Shown here piece by piece: positions 23,851-35,561 of a stretch of 64,000 nucleotides of DNA. Origin of the DNA: Cornus controversa. Lineage: Eukaryota > Streptophyta > Magnoliopsida > Cornales > Cornaceae. Positions within the stretch are counted from its first letter, which is position 1, and every line of letters starts with the position of its first letter. The DNA lies in the NCBI GenBank assembly GCA_026545225.1, contig CM048853.1, positions 18,683,255 to 18,747,254 of the forward strand. The letters run 5' to 3'. The translations under genes were made by a program, and so were the position numbers. The notes under the pieces are model-generated. The model saw only the letters and a program-made list of their open reading frames with translations, searched no databases and was not told where the DNA came from.

Positions 23851-24114
23851 ACAAAATTTTTTTGTTTGAACTTGTCCATTTCAAGATCTTTTAATTTATG
23901 TTTGAACTTGTCCATTTCAAGTTCTCTTTAATGCTTGTCATTTTTTATTTCAAATATATAAATTGCTCCCCCAATTCAAGCTCTTTTTAAATGTTCAAAA
24001 TACATTCTCATGCATATCCCCCACATACATCTTCTACCCCATTTACTTTCTTTCACTTTTTACACCAAGAGCACTAGCTTGGTTTGAAGCTTGGTGATAC
24101 ACAAAAAAGATCAC

Positions 24115-24290
24115 CCCTAAATGCCTTAGCTGTATTCGTTCATCTGAGACGTTCAGCTGGTTATGCCAAGGTCTTTTTTGTTTTCATCTAACATTTGGCT
24201 AGTCATGCCTTAGCCGTATTTGTTCATCTGAGACGTTCGGCTGGTCATGCCGAGGTCTCTTTCATTCATAAAAAATTTAAAAAATGGTTA
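24115..24290 (+). repeat. Tandem pair near Tat 3' end
   Basis: Two units of about 85 bp sharing GTTCATCTGAGACGTTC and CTGGT(T/C)ATGCC(A/G)AGGTC wording. Confidence 0.75.
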
Positions 24291-24489
24291 AGTCAGTGGC
24301 ATTGCGCGGTAATTTTCTATTTTGCCGCGCAATTCCACTGCCTTTATGCAGGATGGGTGGATCTCATTATATTAAGTAGACAAGGATCCACTATTCACTC
24401 GATGTGGAATAAAATTTATTGAAAGATGTCCGGTCCTTTGTTAAGAATGCACAAAGGCTTACACGTAGTACCTTTTTAGATGCATTGCG

Positions 24490-25390
24490 TTTCAAGGTTT
24501 TTCGACCATGGCTCCATCGCCATGCACCCTTCGTAGTCTATATGTTCTCTTTCCAATAACTTCGATTATTTCAAATGGACCTTCCCATTTTGCTGCAAAC
24601 TTTTCTGCATTTAGCTTTTTGGTGTTGCTGGTAACCTTGCGCAAGACCCAGTCTCCTTACTTGAACGATCAGGGTCTAACCTTATTGTTATAAGCCCTGG
24701 GAAGTATTTGTTGGTAGGCTACCATCCTGATCTGCACAACTTCTCTCTTTTCCTCAATCAGATCGATATTGTGTCCGATCTGGCGATTGTTCTCCTGCTC
24801 TTCGATCCTCAAGGTTGGGACGCGAAGTTCAACTGGAATCACTGCTTCCATCCCGTATGTCATGCTGAAGGGACTACTCCCTGTAGGTCTTTGAGGGGTG
24901 GTCCAATAGGCCCAAAGCATGTTCGGCAATTCTTCCAGTCAGCAGCCTTTTCTCTCTTCTAGCTTTGTCTTGATATTTTCAAAAATGGTTTTATTTATAA
25001 TCTCAGCTTGCCCGTTCCCTTATGGGTATGACCTTGAGGAGAGTCGTTGGTTGATTCCATACTTTGTGAAGAACCCCTGGATAAACTGGTTGTCTAGGTT
25101 CTTCCCGTTGTCCATAATTATTGTCGAAGGGATGCCAAAGCGGCATATTATGTTGTTCCAAATGAAGTTTTTGACTTGTACGTGAGTTATTGAAGCGTAT
25201 GCTTCTGCCTTGACCGACTTGGTGAAGTAGTCCATAGCCAAGAGGACGTATTTTTTCTTCTGCGCTACGATCAGCAAAGGTCCCACCATGTCCATCCCCC
25301 ATTGGGGGAAGGGCCAAGGACTGGTCATTGGATTCAAGTTCCCTGGTGGCTGGTGTAGCAACTGGGTGTGTTTTTGGCACTTGTCATAAT
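24490..25390 (-). pseudogene. Tat element integrase region
   Basis: The minus strand shows the Gypsy integrase core landmarks (WGMDMVGPLLIVAQKKKYVL, VDYFTKSVKAEAYA-like, NGKNLDNQF), then PNMLWAYWTTPQRPTGSSPF and YGMEAVIPVEL, and near 24550 a C-terminal KFAAKWEGPFEI-type block. Broken. Confidence 0.9.
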
Positions 25391-25399
25391 TTCTGGAGT

Positions 25400-26700
25400 A
25401 TTCTGCCGCGTCACGTGACATGTAGGGCCAGAAATACCTGATCATCAGAGCTTTGTGGGCTAATGATCGACCTCTAGAATGGTTACTGCAAACTCTCTCG
25501 TGGATCTCCTTTAGGACTCTATTGGCTTCGGATGGTGTTAGACATTTTAATAACGGCCCCGAGAATGATCTTTTGTAGAGGTGGTTATTGATGATAAAGT
25601 ACCTTGAGGCCTTCATTCTCAGTTTCTTCGCTTTTCTTTTCTGTTCGGGAAGGGTCCCATTCCTTAGGTATGCTTCTATTGGATCAATCCAACTAGGCTC
25701 TCTTGGGATTATAAATACCTCCAATGATTTCCCGATGCTTGGATCCCTTAATTCTTCCACGGAGGATACTCTGGTCAAGGATTCGTCTGTGCTAGAAGCT
25801 GAGCAAGCTAACCTGTCAGCTGCCTCATTTTCCTCACGTGGAATGTGGTTCAGTATTACTTCGTTGAACTCCTTCATGTTCCCGAGCACTGCTTCTCGAT
25901 AAACGTTCATCTTGTCTTCTCTGGCCTGGAATTCCCCATTAACTTGATTCATAACTAGTTGCGAATCACTAAACACCGTTAACTTCCTAATTTGTAACGA
26001 CTTTGCTAGTCGGAGTCCTGCGAGGAGAGCTTCATATTCTGCCACATTGTTAGAAGTATCGAAATCAAATTGGACGGCATGGTGCAAAGTAATCCCATCG
26101 GGGGTTCTTATTTCGACTCTGGCCCCTGCCCTGGTCTGACTAGATGACCCATCTACATATATCTCCCATTGAGAGGGATTTTCTTTTTCTTCAACCGGTT
26201 CATTGTATTCCAGCAAGAATTCGGCCAACACCTGACCTTTGTGAGCCGTTCGAGGTACGAAGAGGATGTCATAGGCGCTGAGATCCATGGCCCACTTCAT
26301 CATTCTCCCAGTCATGTCTGGCTTGCTGAGGATTGCCTTGAGTGGCAGATGAGTCGGAATAACTATCTGATATGATTCAAAATAATATCTTAATTTTTTC
26401 TTTGCATATACTAAGGCCAGGATCAGTTTTTCTGCTTTTGAATATCTATTTTTGGCATCCGTCATTGTCTTGCTGGAATAGTATACCGGGTGTTGCTTCC
26501 CATTCTCTTCTCGGATCAGGGCTGCACTCGTTGATATTTTTGACATTTTCAAGTATAGATATAACTTTTCCCCGAGCTTCGGTATCAAGAGTATTGGTGA
26601 TCAGGCCATGTATTGTTTTAGCCTTTTCAGGGCCTTCGACTGATCTGTTCCCCAAATCTCACCCTTTTTCTTTCGGATAGCGTCAAAGAATGGTTTGCAT
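25400..26700 (-). pseudogene. Tat element RNase H, archaeal-type RNase H and integrase zinc region
   Basis: Order on the minus strand: RNase H of the RT unit (HPVYYSSKTMTDAKNRYSKAE), then an additional RNase H starting WEIYVDGSSSQTRAGARVEI with NNVAEYEALLAGLRLA and VFSDSQLVMNQVNGE, then the HHCC-type zinc region of integrase near 25400-25500. The extra RNase H is the diagnostic Tat trait. Confidence 0.9.
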
Positions 26701-27736
26701 TTGTCCGAGAGACGTGATATGAATCTGCTGAGGGCGGCAATTTATCCAGTTAGGATTTGAACGTCTTGTTGAGTCTTTGGCTCTGAAGTCTGGATTAGTG
26801 TTGACACCTAGGATGGGCTCATTTCTATTCCCGTTCGGCTGACCATGTGGCCGAGGAACTGACCCGATGATACTCTGAACATATATTTTGATGGATTTAG
26901 CCTTAGTCGATGTTTCCTAAGGCTTTCGAATATTTCTTGTAAATGTCGCAGATGATCTTGTCTCCTTTTACTTTTGACCACCATATCATTAATATATGCT
27001 TCTACAGTCTCGCCGATCTATTTTCTGAAGACATGATTGATCATTCACTGGTACGTTGACCCTGTGTTCTTCAAGCTAAAGGGCATTACCTTGTAACAGT
27101 AGGTTCCTCGTTCGGTAATGAATGAGGTTTTTGCCTCATCCCTCGGGTCCATCGGGATCTGGTTGTAGCCTGAATAGTCATCCAAGAAAGTTAGCAGCTT
27201 GTACCTGGCAGTGGCGTCTACCATCTGGTCTATTTTGGGTAGTGGGAAGCTGTCCTTCGGGCAAGCCTTGTTCAAGTTTGTGAAGTCGATACAAACTCTC
27301 CACTTTCCATTTTTCTTCCGTACCACTACCATGTTGGAGAGCCATTCCGGGTATTTTACTTCTCTGATAAGATTTGCCTGGAGCATGTGATGGACCTCTT
27401 CGGCTATTATCTGGTTTCTTTTCGGTGCGAACCTCCTCTGCTTTTGTTTAACGGGAACGGTGTTGGGGTCCACGTTCAATGTATGTTTTGCCAGCTCAGG
27501 ATCCATCCCCGGCATGTCAAGGTGGCTCCATGCGAATACGTCTGTGTTTCTCCTCAATACTTCAATCAATTCTTCCTTCTCTTTCTTCTACAATAGTGTC
27601 CCTATCTGCGTACTTCTGTCTTCTTCTGGGTCTCCTAGTTGGACTGCTTAGAGCGGCTCTAGGGGTTGAGCTATGCTTTCGACCTCTTGTTCCTCAGGCA
27701 CGCCTGGCTTTTGTGATTGCTATTGGTTATTGGTCT
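26700..27736 (-). pseudogene. Tat element reverse transcriptase region
   Basis: The minus strand shows EWLSNMVVVRKKNGKWRVC, DFTNLNKACPKDSFPLPKID and LLTFLDDYSGYNQIPM, classical Gypsy RT blocks. The element is cut at 27741 by the solo LTR and resumes at 31240. Confidence 0.9.
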
Positions 27737-28269
27737 CTAAATGTAAGGACCGGGTTATTTTGACCGGTTCGAATTTTTTTTTTTTTTTGACCGGATTAAT
27801 TTTTTTTTTTTCGAATAAATAGACTTCGAAAGTGCGAATATATATATATATATAAATGGAATTATATATATATATATATATATATATATCTATATACGTA
27901 TAGAGATGGAGAGAGAGTTTCATATGTGGAATTATGGTGTGTGGAGGATTTATATATATATACATATATATGGAGATGTATATATATATATATATATTAA
28001 ATAGATATATTTATGTTTAATTATAAATATATGAGGCTGCATTGTGTATAATAAACGTATGCATGTAGAAGTATGTACATGTAGTGGTGTATATACTTAT
28101 AAGTGTACACATGTGGGGGGTTAGATGATTTTATGGATTACGTATATATATATTATATATATATATGTATGTATGAGTGGAGGAGAGTAATTCCGGGAAG
28201 TCTTTGTGGTTCACAAGAGAGGTAAGAAAAGTTGGAAGATATTTCTTTTTGCTTTAGGATAATGAGATG

Positions 28270-29540
28270 AGATAGGTGGGTCGGCTGAAAATGAGGAAGA
28301 CCAAGTGTAGTGGTCGGCTGAGAAGGAGAAAAAGAAAGAAAAGAAAAGAAAGAAAGAAAAAGAAGGAAAGGGTGAAAAGAGAAATGTCTTGCAGAGTGAG
28401 AGATTTCCAGAGAGAGAAACAGAACGGAGAGCTCCAGAGGGTTTCTAGAGAGAGAAACCGGGAGGATGAAGGTGGCTTCATAGATGGTGGGGCTGGTTCT
28501 CATGGCTGTTTGGACAGCCTGTTTTGGTGCTTGACATCAATGGTGAATGTTGGCTATTCGGGCTACGATAGCGGCTAGTTTTGTGAGGAAAATGATGGTG
28601 CCAAGGAGGATGAAGATGGTACACGGTTATGGTGGCTGTGGAGGCTATGGAGGTCTCGGCTGAGCTGACCATGTGGGTTCGATTTTCATGACTGAAAGTG
28701 GCAGTTTCAGCTGCGTCTTGGCTGCCATTGGAGGTGGTACCGGTAGTGGACATTGGTGGACATTGAAGGCTGGGTCTACCTTGTTGATGGACGGATCCGG
28801 CCAAGGAAGGGGTGGTCTGTTTGGTTGCTTATGGTGGTGCCGAAGGGACTGCTTTTGTGGGTTCGGAGAGTCCGTCGGAGAGTTTCGGAGTTGGGCTCAG
28901 TTTGGGCGATTCACGGCTGTTTGGACAGCCTGTTGTGGTGCTTTGGCTTGGCCGATGGTGGCCGGGAATGGCCTGTCTAGGCTCAGCAGGTGGTAGTGAG
29001 ATGGTTGAACTCGGTTGAGGTGGTTTTGGGTTCCATGGCTTTTAATGGAGGTTGAGGTAGCTCGGGTTGATGGAGTTGGATGGGTCTTGGTGGTCTCGGC
29101 TGTAGCTTGGTGGGTTTGGTGGTGGTCACAGGTGGTGAACTCGTGGGCTATTGGCTCACGGCAGCAGGTGGTGGAGACAAGTTCATGTGTTTTTCGGTAG
29201 CTGATGTAGGGGGTGAACGTGGTGGCCATGAGCTGGGTTTCAGCCAGTGGTGGGTCTTTGATGAATAGTAGTAGCAGTTGTGAGGCTGTTATGAGGGTTA
29301 TTGCAGTGAGAGTGATGTCGATGCTGGGTTCTACTGCTGCATAGTGGCAATGATCGGTGATCACGGTGGAGGTGGTGCTGGCCGTGTGGGTTGCACGAAA
29401 TGGAAGATGGTGGTTCAGATTATGGTAGTGAAGGTGATGATGAAGTTGAACTTAAAGTGGACTGATTGGGCAGTGAGAAACGGGTTCACTGTTTGGGCTA
29501 GCTTGGAGTGTGATTTGGGCCCATTGATGTGGACTGCATG
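28270..29540. repeat. GGT/purine-rich low-complexity part of LTR-X copy 4
   Basis: Strongly G-rich plus strand (GGTGG words). A 25-30-bp phrase, GGCTGTTTGGACAGCCTGTT, occurs twice (near 28505 and 28915) and is itself an inverted repeat. Long open frames on both strands follow from the composition. Confidence 0.7.
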
Positions 29541-30046
29541 ATAGTTGGTTACTGGATACTGTTTGGGCTTGGACATGAAATTGGGTTACATAAAATAAAT
29601 TGGGCTGAATTGGGTTAGTGAAGAATGATGGGCTGCCATTTGGATTTGGTTTATTGTTTGGGATGAAAATCAATTGGGACAATAAAATGGACAAGTCCAA
29701 CAATAAGGAAATGGGTATAAGCTGTGTTTGGCATTTGGAAATTTGAAATTGAGCCTTGAAAGTAATTGATTTAAAGTAATGGACTGGTTCAATTGACTTG
29801 AAGACGGGTTGGGCCTGAGACTTGGATTAAAATGTGGACTTTCCATAGACTTTGGATACTCGTGACCGTGTAACATAAATTTGACAAAGCAGTGGAAGGC
29901 GATCTTTTCAGCCTTCTCGGGAATTGGAGATTTTTGGAGTTCTCACTCCAAATTGAGGTAGGGGTGCTAGACTCACTTCTACTTTGATCTTGTGGTCCCT
30001 TTCTAAATATCATAAGAGATAGCTTTTGATTTCTTGAACCTAGGTC

Positions 30047-30049
<3 letters not shown>

Positions 30050-30093
<44 letters not shown>
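30050..30093. repeat. AT microsatellite
   Basis: Run of TA dinucleotides. Similar runs lie at about 8792-8824, 27839-27892, 37537-37575, 56190-56214 and 63800-63870. Confidence 0.95.
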
Positions 30094-30097
<4 letters not shown>

Positions 30098-31239
30098 ACC
30101 ATGGTGATTTATGCATGTATAAGTGTCCAACATGTTAGTTAGGGCTTATGCATGGTATATATGTGCAAATGTGACTATAATGCTTTTGGTGAAAAATGTG
30201 TTTGTTTGATGAAAACATGAAAAATATGATTTTCTAACAAAATCCATGAACATAGTGATTTTCATGATGTGAGTGTGATAGCATTGTGACAATCTTGAGT
30301 TGGAAGGAAAATGCATTGATTTGATGAAAAATGCATGCATTGTGTGACTATGTGCATTGGTGTGATTATATGCACTATATGATGATTTTGGGGCATGAGT
30401 GTGAAATTAAGATAAGGGGAAGGCCCCTAGGGTGAAAGACCCAAAACTTGGCCAAGAGGAGGTGCTCCCTTCGGGTTAGTAACCCGATAAAGTACAAGCA
30501 GAGTTTGGGTGCCGAAGAGACCCTTACTATTGGAGTGATGAGAAAGCCCCTTTGACGTGATTTGGTGTGAGTTATATATGTATATATATATAAGTTGTGA
30601 CTTGTCCAATTTGATATGTATATATATATATAGACATATGTATTTGCATTTTATGTGAAGCATCATGCATGATTTGAAAAACGTGGATGTTTGGGTGAAA
30701 ATGCATGAGCATGTGCATTCATGCATGGCTTACGGGTTAGAGTGGGGATGGGTGGATCATTTCTACTGAGCCGTTGAGATGCTCACCCCCTATATACAAA
30801 TTTTTTTCAGATAAAGCATCACCGGAGGATGAGACTTAGAGTGCTAGAGTGATCGAAAGAATACTTTAGAATTTCTTTTGGATATAGTGTTATGAATTGT
30901 ATATTTGACTATCCATGCCGGCATGTGGCATGTGGATTATATTGATCTGAGATTACAATTACATTGATGTAACTTATTTTTTTGTATGGATCCATGGACA
31001 TTAGAAATGTGAGTTAGTGTTTATACATTGTGCAAAAACTTGTATAAGGATTATGAGAGTGTTGAGATATAAATTGATGATTTAGAGTATGTATGTTTTA
31101 CGCTTCCGCATTGACTTAAGGGTTGAGACCTCGGCACGGTGATGGAATCTCCGGTGACCGAGGCTTTGATGTGTGATTTCACCCGTTCACACCCCTCTTC
31201 CTTCGCTCCTAACCGGGTGTCGAAAGTCGGGGCGTGACA

Positions 31240-31660
31240 CTAAAGTTTTTCCATTTTTGGCGTGTTTCTGATGGTGAGCGAGTAGCACTCTTTTACTGCC
31301 ACCTGATCACCGCGGAGGTCCACTGTTCCTTTCTCGTTAGGGGCTAGGCACCTCATTACTTGGTGCAAGATTGATGGTACTCCCTGCATCTTGTGGATCC
31401 AACCCCTTCCTATTATAAGGTTGTAGGATGAATGTACATCGGCTATTACAAATTGCTCCCTATGTGTCCTCTGTGCTGCTATCACAGATAATGCCATTGT
31501 TTCGATCAGGACCACTCTGTTCCCGTCAAATCCTACGAGCGGACCTTCGGCTCGCTTAATTTGGTCACCTCCGATTCCTATCTTCTTGAAAACCTCTAAT
31601 GTTATTATGTTTGTGCTCGATCATGCATCGATGAGTACTCTTTTTACCTAACAATTGGCC
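31240..31660 (-). pseudogene. Tat element protease region
   Basis: The minus strand shows a retropepsin-like segment ending LIIGRGWIHKM, with an upstream STNIITLEV block. Broken fossil. Confidence 0.75.
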
Positions 31661-32939
31661 ACCATCAAACTGACTACTAGTGGATCCTCGTGAGGGAGTT
31701 GTACTCTCATTAGGTCCAGATCTCCAAATATGATCTGAGCGCCAACCTTCGTGTCTTGAACAAAATTGACTTCTCCCATCCTCTGTAGCTTTTTAGCCTG
31801 ACGAAGGACTGATCTAGTCGATCCTTGGTCTCCCTGGGTCGCGTAACCATGTATCGTATTGATTGTCCTAACTGGATTCAGGTTTGGGTTCTCTCTTCGG
31901 TCGGAGACCGTGCGTTCGTTCTGATTCGTTTGTTCCTTCACCACGTATTCTGTTAGACCACATTTGGCAATGATCGCCTCCGTCTGTCCTCTGAAATTTT
32001 GGTATTCATTAGTGGTATGACCGTAATCCTGGTGTAGTGCACAGTGCTTGCTTTTATCTCTATGTTCGGCTGGAACCCAGATTGGAGGCGGCATTCAGAA
32101 TATGCCTCGATTCTTATTTTCTTGGTACAACCTCTCTAGTGTGCATTTCAAGGGGATATTCTTTTCCTTGAACCTAGGACGTTTCCCCGATGTCGAAGGT
32201 ACGGGGGGAATCCTGCCCTGCCCTTTCGGTTTATCGCATTTCTCCTTGGGTAGCGGGCCGACGCTTATCAAAGCTGTCCTCTGCTGGCGTAGAACTTCAT
32301 CCTCTTCGTGGCTGAGGTATCCTTGCGCTTTTGGGTTTAGATCTCCCATGGTCTTGGAGGTTTTCCTGACCAGAGATGAATGGCATTCGAACCGGGGATC
32401 ATGGTTATCTTGAAGGCCTCTACCGCTGCTACTTGGTCACAGCCGTCAATCAAGGATATTTTCAGATTAAATCTAGTCATGAAGGATTTCAAGGTTTCTC
32501 CCTTCATTTGTCTCATAGTGAAGAGAGAAGAGATCGTTTTCTTCTGTCTCCAGTTGCCAATGTATTGAGCGATAAAAAGCTCGCACAGTTTTGTGAAACT
32601 AGGAATTGTACCCGAAAGCTGTTACTTAAACCAGGTTAGGGCAGCTCCGGACAGGCTGGTTGGAAAAACCTTGCACATAAGGTTTTCGTCCTCAGCGTGC
32701 AAGGTCATCATCTGTTGCACATGGAAGAGATGGTCAATAGGGTCTGTCGTTCCGCTAAAGGTGATGAAACTCGGGAGTACGAATTTCTTTGGGTTCGGCA
32801 ACTTCCTTATTTCTTCCGAGAAAGGGGACGGTATCACTTTGCTAGTAACCTGGGTTGCCAGATCTGCTGGGGTCAGATTCTTCAGGTCCTTAATATCGGC
32901 GTTGACCTCCTCCAGACGTCTGGTTATCGTATTGAAATT
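31648..32939 (-). pseudogene. Tat element gag region
   Basis: The minus strand gives Gypsy gag landmarks: PFITFSGTTDPIDHLFHVQQ and SLSGAALTWFK, then CALHQDYGHTTNEYQNFRGQ near 32000, the zinc-finger-like end of Tat gag. Confidence 0.82.
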
Positions 32940-32944
32940 GACAT

Positions 32945-34338
32945 TGTTGACCCATAGATTTTAACCTAAGGGTAATCTCATAATTTTGATGATAACAAAC
33001 CATTAATGGTGTTAATTACTAACATCTGTTTTGAGTGATTGACTAGAATGATCATATATATTCAAAGGAGCTTTCATCTCATGTGAATATCAATGAAGAA
33101 GGAATTTGCACCTCAAGCTTGAAGAATTATGCAAAACAAAGAAGCATTGGGGTATATAGAATATGGTGAGAGCTTAGGTATTTTTGTAAAGCTAAATTTG
33201 ATTTACCTGTTTGAAGCTCAATGTCTAAAATTGAATCTAAAACCACATGCGTCATATTTCTAAATTTTCATGAGTGGCTATTAGCTTTTGAGATTAATTT
33301 TTGAGCTCATGGATGCCTTGACTAAGTTGCCTTTCAAATGATTCCAAAATCAGTCAACTTAGTGGAATTATAAAGTCGACTCTTTTAAGCAGTGCAAAAA
33401 TGACATTTCAAGAGTAGCAAGATAGAAGACTATCTCAAATTATATAGAGGACTATCTTTCTATTTTAGTTTGTGCTTTTATGAAAATGTCATTTCTAGAG
33501 CACTAAGATAGAAGACTATCTCAAAACATATACAAGACTTTCTTTCTATTTTAGTTTATGAGATTTGATAAAATAGTCGCCTTATGCATTAGAGAAAGTC
33601 GACTCTTTTAGGCAGCATGAATCTGACTCTTTGAAGGCTCAAATAAAGTCGACTGCTACAAGCAGAAAGTCGACTGCTTTTTCCCAGATTCAAAACTAAA
33701 CGGCTAGTTGGTGCATTTAATGTCTTCACCCACCTTCCAACAGTTATTTTCGTGAGAGTGTCTATATATATATCTCTTGTTCTGCATTTAAACACACAAT
33801 TACCAGAGATACAAACATTCAATATACGATTCACTCTTCTCACTCTCATTCAATTAAGTCTTGAGCTTCAAACTTGAGAATCAGATACAGCTATAGTTGT
33901 GAGCTTTCATTTGAGAATTTTATCTTTGAGAGATACAACATTTGTACTTCAAATCCTCTTATCATTCATTGTAAAGGGTTGGTTGAACCCTAGAAGACTA
34001 AGTGGAGGACTTCACTTAGCAAGAGAAATGAGGAGCTTGTTAGCTTCATTGTAAATGTTTGCTCTCCACCCGAAAGGAGAAGCCGTAGTGGATTTGAGAA
34101 ATCTCAAGAGGGATCTTGAGTTGTGGAGTAGGAGATTCCGAACCACGCTACATCTTGAGTCACTTGCGTTTGATTTTCTCTATCTCTAGCTCCTTATCAT
34201 TGTGCAATTTATTTATTGTCTTGATATATTATTTGCATAATTTTATTTGCTTATTTCAATTTAAATTTGTGGAGAAAACATCATAGTTTGCCATTGATCC
34301 CTATTCACCCCCCCTCTAGGGTCAATTCTTGGGTAACA
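32945..34338. mobile_element. Solo LTR, probably Copia SIRE-type, inserted in Tat element
   Basis: A 1394-bp block with ends TGTTGACCC and GGGTAACA and a perfect 5-bp TSD GACAT (32940-32944 and 34339-34343). The phrases TTTTGATGATAACAAAC near its start and CACCCCCCCTCTAG near its end are familiar from SIRE/Maximus-type Copia LTRs, a recognition from general knowledge. It carries a cluster of AGTCGACT(G/C) words at about 33370-33685. Confidence 0.88.
33370..33685. repeat. AGTCGACT palindrome cluster in solo LTR
   Basis: About five copies of a GTCGAC-centred octamer, several in the longer form AGTCGACT(C/G)(T/C)TTT, are spread over 300 bp. Confidence 0.75.
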
Positions 34339-34654
34339 GACATCTTGTCAGGTGGTTTGGGACTCCGGTCGCTCCGCAGTCCGACCTCCATCCCGAGCGG
34401 AGTCGTATTCCATAGAGGCCTCCCTCTCGGGTGAATCATTCCCCGGTCGTTTTCTAGTGAGCCAGGCAATCTTCTCTTGGAGTAGGTTGTTTCTTCGGTT
34501 GGATTCCTCCAATTGTTTTCACATTTCCTGTAAAAGCTGTTCTTGCGTTTGATTCTGTTCCATCGAGCGGTTAGACATGGGTGACTGTTGCCTGGTTATG
34601 GTTCCGGAATGTAGCTGTACAGGCATAAACTCCTAAGGAATCTATGGACTGCTT

Positions 34655-34677
34655 CGTTCCCACAGACGGCGCCAAAG
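34655..34677 (-). other. Primer-binding site of Tat element
   Basis: Directly inside the right LTR the minus strand reads CTTTGGCGCCGTCTGTGGGA, the usual sequence after the 5' LTR of Tat-type Gypsy elements. Confidence 0.75.
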
Positions 34678-34983
34678 TGTAGGTACAGAAAAATAGTCAC
34701 TACACTTCAAGAGAAAATTTTTATATACCCCTTTTCATTCTTTCTTTTTCCCTTTATATAGCCTTGAGAATACATTGATTATACAATTATTCCTTTTTCT
34801 TGGGGATTTTCCTGTAAAAGTGCATTAATCCATTCCTTGAATTGTGTCGTCATCAATTAAGGATTTGACTTCCCTTTTTGCTTTTAGGTGAATAATGACT
34901 TGGAAGGTGACGTGGCGGCCATGCACTTGCTGAGCTGTTGTATCCACGTGTCTTCTTTTGTAGGGTATTTTTGTCTTACTACA
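34678..34983 (-). repeat. 5' LTR of Tat element
   Basis: 306 bp with TG and CA ends (plus strand TGTAGGTACAG...CTTACTACA). The outer flank CTTAT falls at the very edge of the TIR element starting at 34985. No second copy is seen in the window. Confidence 0.8.
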
Positions 34984-34984
34984 C

Positions 34985-35557
34985 TTATGTGTTTATTTAA
35001 TTATTTACATATATAGATAATGTAAAAAATTAGAGTTTTTATTCAAGAGAAATAGTTCTAAGCTTATGTTAAAGAAATTATGGAAAAAAAAATTGTAATT
35101 TATTATCTCAATTATTTGAAAATTTAATGAAAAGAATCTTTCAAAGGAAGATACCACCATAAAATTTAATGAAAATGATCTTTCAAACCAAGATAGCAAC
35201 ATAAAATTTAATTTGAATTTTTCGTTATTGAGTTATGTTAGGATTTATATTCAATAATGATAAATTTTACTATTCTTTCTCTCTTTTTTCTTCTGTGTTC
35301 TCACAAAATAATTACTTTTAAAATATAAAAAAATTGTCAAAAAATAAATCACCTAATTTTAGATGCAATAGATTTTTGGTGGTGGAAATAATGGAAACAC
35401 AAGGGGAAGAGCATGCGTTTCATTTGTTTCACCCAACTTGTGAAAATGTTGTGGCCCTGTTGGAACGGTTGGCTTCTTTCACGAACCAAGTTTGATTAAA
35501 CTTGTCTTTGTGGCTATGATTAAGAAAGAAAAAAAAATTAAAAAATGTCTTTGTGAC
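34985..35557 (+). repeat. Left terminal inverted repeat
   Basis: 573 bp, inverted partner at 41726-42312; includes GATAATGTAAAAAATTAGAG and GTTGGAACGGTTGGCTTC. Confidence 0.85.
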
Positions 35558-35561
35558 TTTT

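Larger units (their letters stand above)
20192..24110 (+). mobile_element. LTR-X copy 2, about 3.9 kb, right end uncertain
   Basis: Begins TGTCACGCCCC like the other LTR-X copies and shares with them the phrase GCCGGCATGGATAGCCAC (near 20910), also found in copies 3 and 4. It has a clear core promoter, GGCTATAAATACCCC (near 22985), followed by a pyrimidine-rich leader. Near its start it carries ATGCATTGTAA/TTACAATGCAT dyads in place of the TTTCG dyads of copies 1 and 3. Around 23405-23850 a unit of about 310 bp is duplicated. The preceding pentamer is TGAAA, but I could not find its partner, so the right boundary is an estimate set by the start of Tat-type sequence. Confidence 0.65.
27742..31239 (-). 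mobile_element. Solo LTR, LTR-X copy 4, inserted in Tat element
   Basis: A 3498-bp insertion with TG...CA ends and a perfect 5-bp TSD CTAAA (27737-27741 and 31240-31244). On the minus strand it starts TGTCACGCCCC and contains the GCCGGCATGGATAG landmark (near 30915), so it is the same family as copies 1-3. The host element's pol/protease sequence continues on both sides, which proves insertion. It holds AT microsatellites and a purine/GGT-rich stretch at 28270-29540 that opens several long frames without recognisable products. Its order in time is clear: younger than the Tat element. Confidence 0.92.
24110..34983 (-). mobile_element. Broken Ty3/Gypsy element, Tat lineage
   Basis: Minus-strand element. 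From right to left: a 306-bp LTR (34678-34983), primer site, gag, protease, reverse transcriptase, RNase H, an additional archaeal-type RNase H, and integrase. The second RNase H places it in the Tat (Retand/Ogre-like) branch. Two solo LTRs interrupt it (27742-31239 and 32945-34338). The downstream LTR is not found: recognisable sequence fades near 24110, where a roughly 85-bp unit (GTTCATCTGAGACGTTC) is tandemly repeated. It holds about ten or more breaks in the coding parts, so it is an old fossil. Confidence 0.9.

Noticed and set aside
24061-24110. Exact right end of LTR-X copy 2 at a GATACA sequence
   Set aside because: The expected TGAAA duplication does not follow, so I left the boundary approximate.
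28897-29364. 155-codon minus-strand frame in LTR-X copy 4
   Set aside because: The region is G-rich with few stop codons on several frames of both strands, so open length is not evidence of coding.
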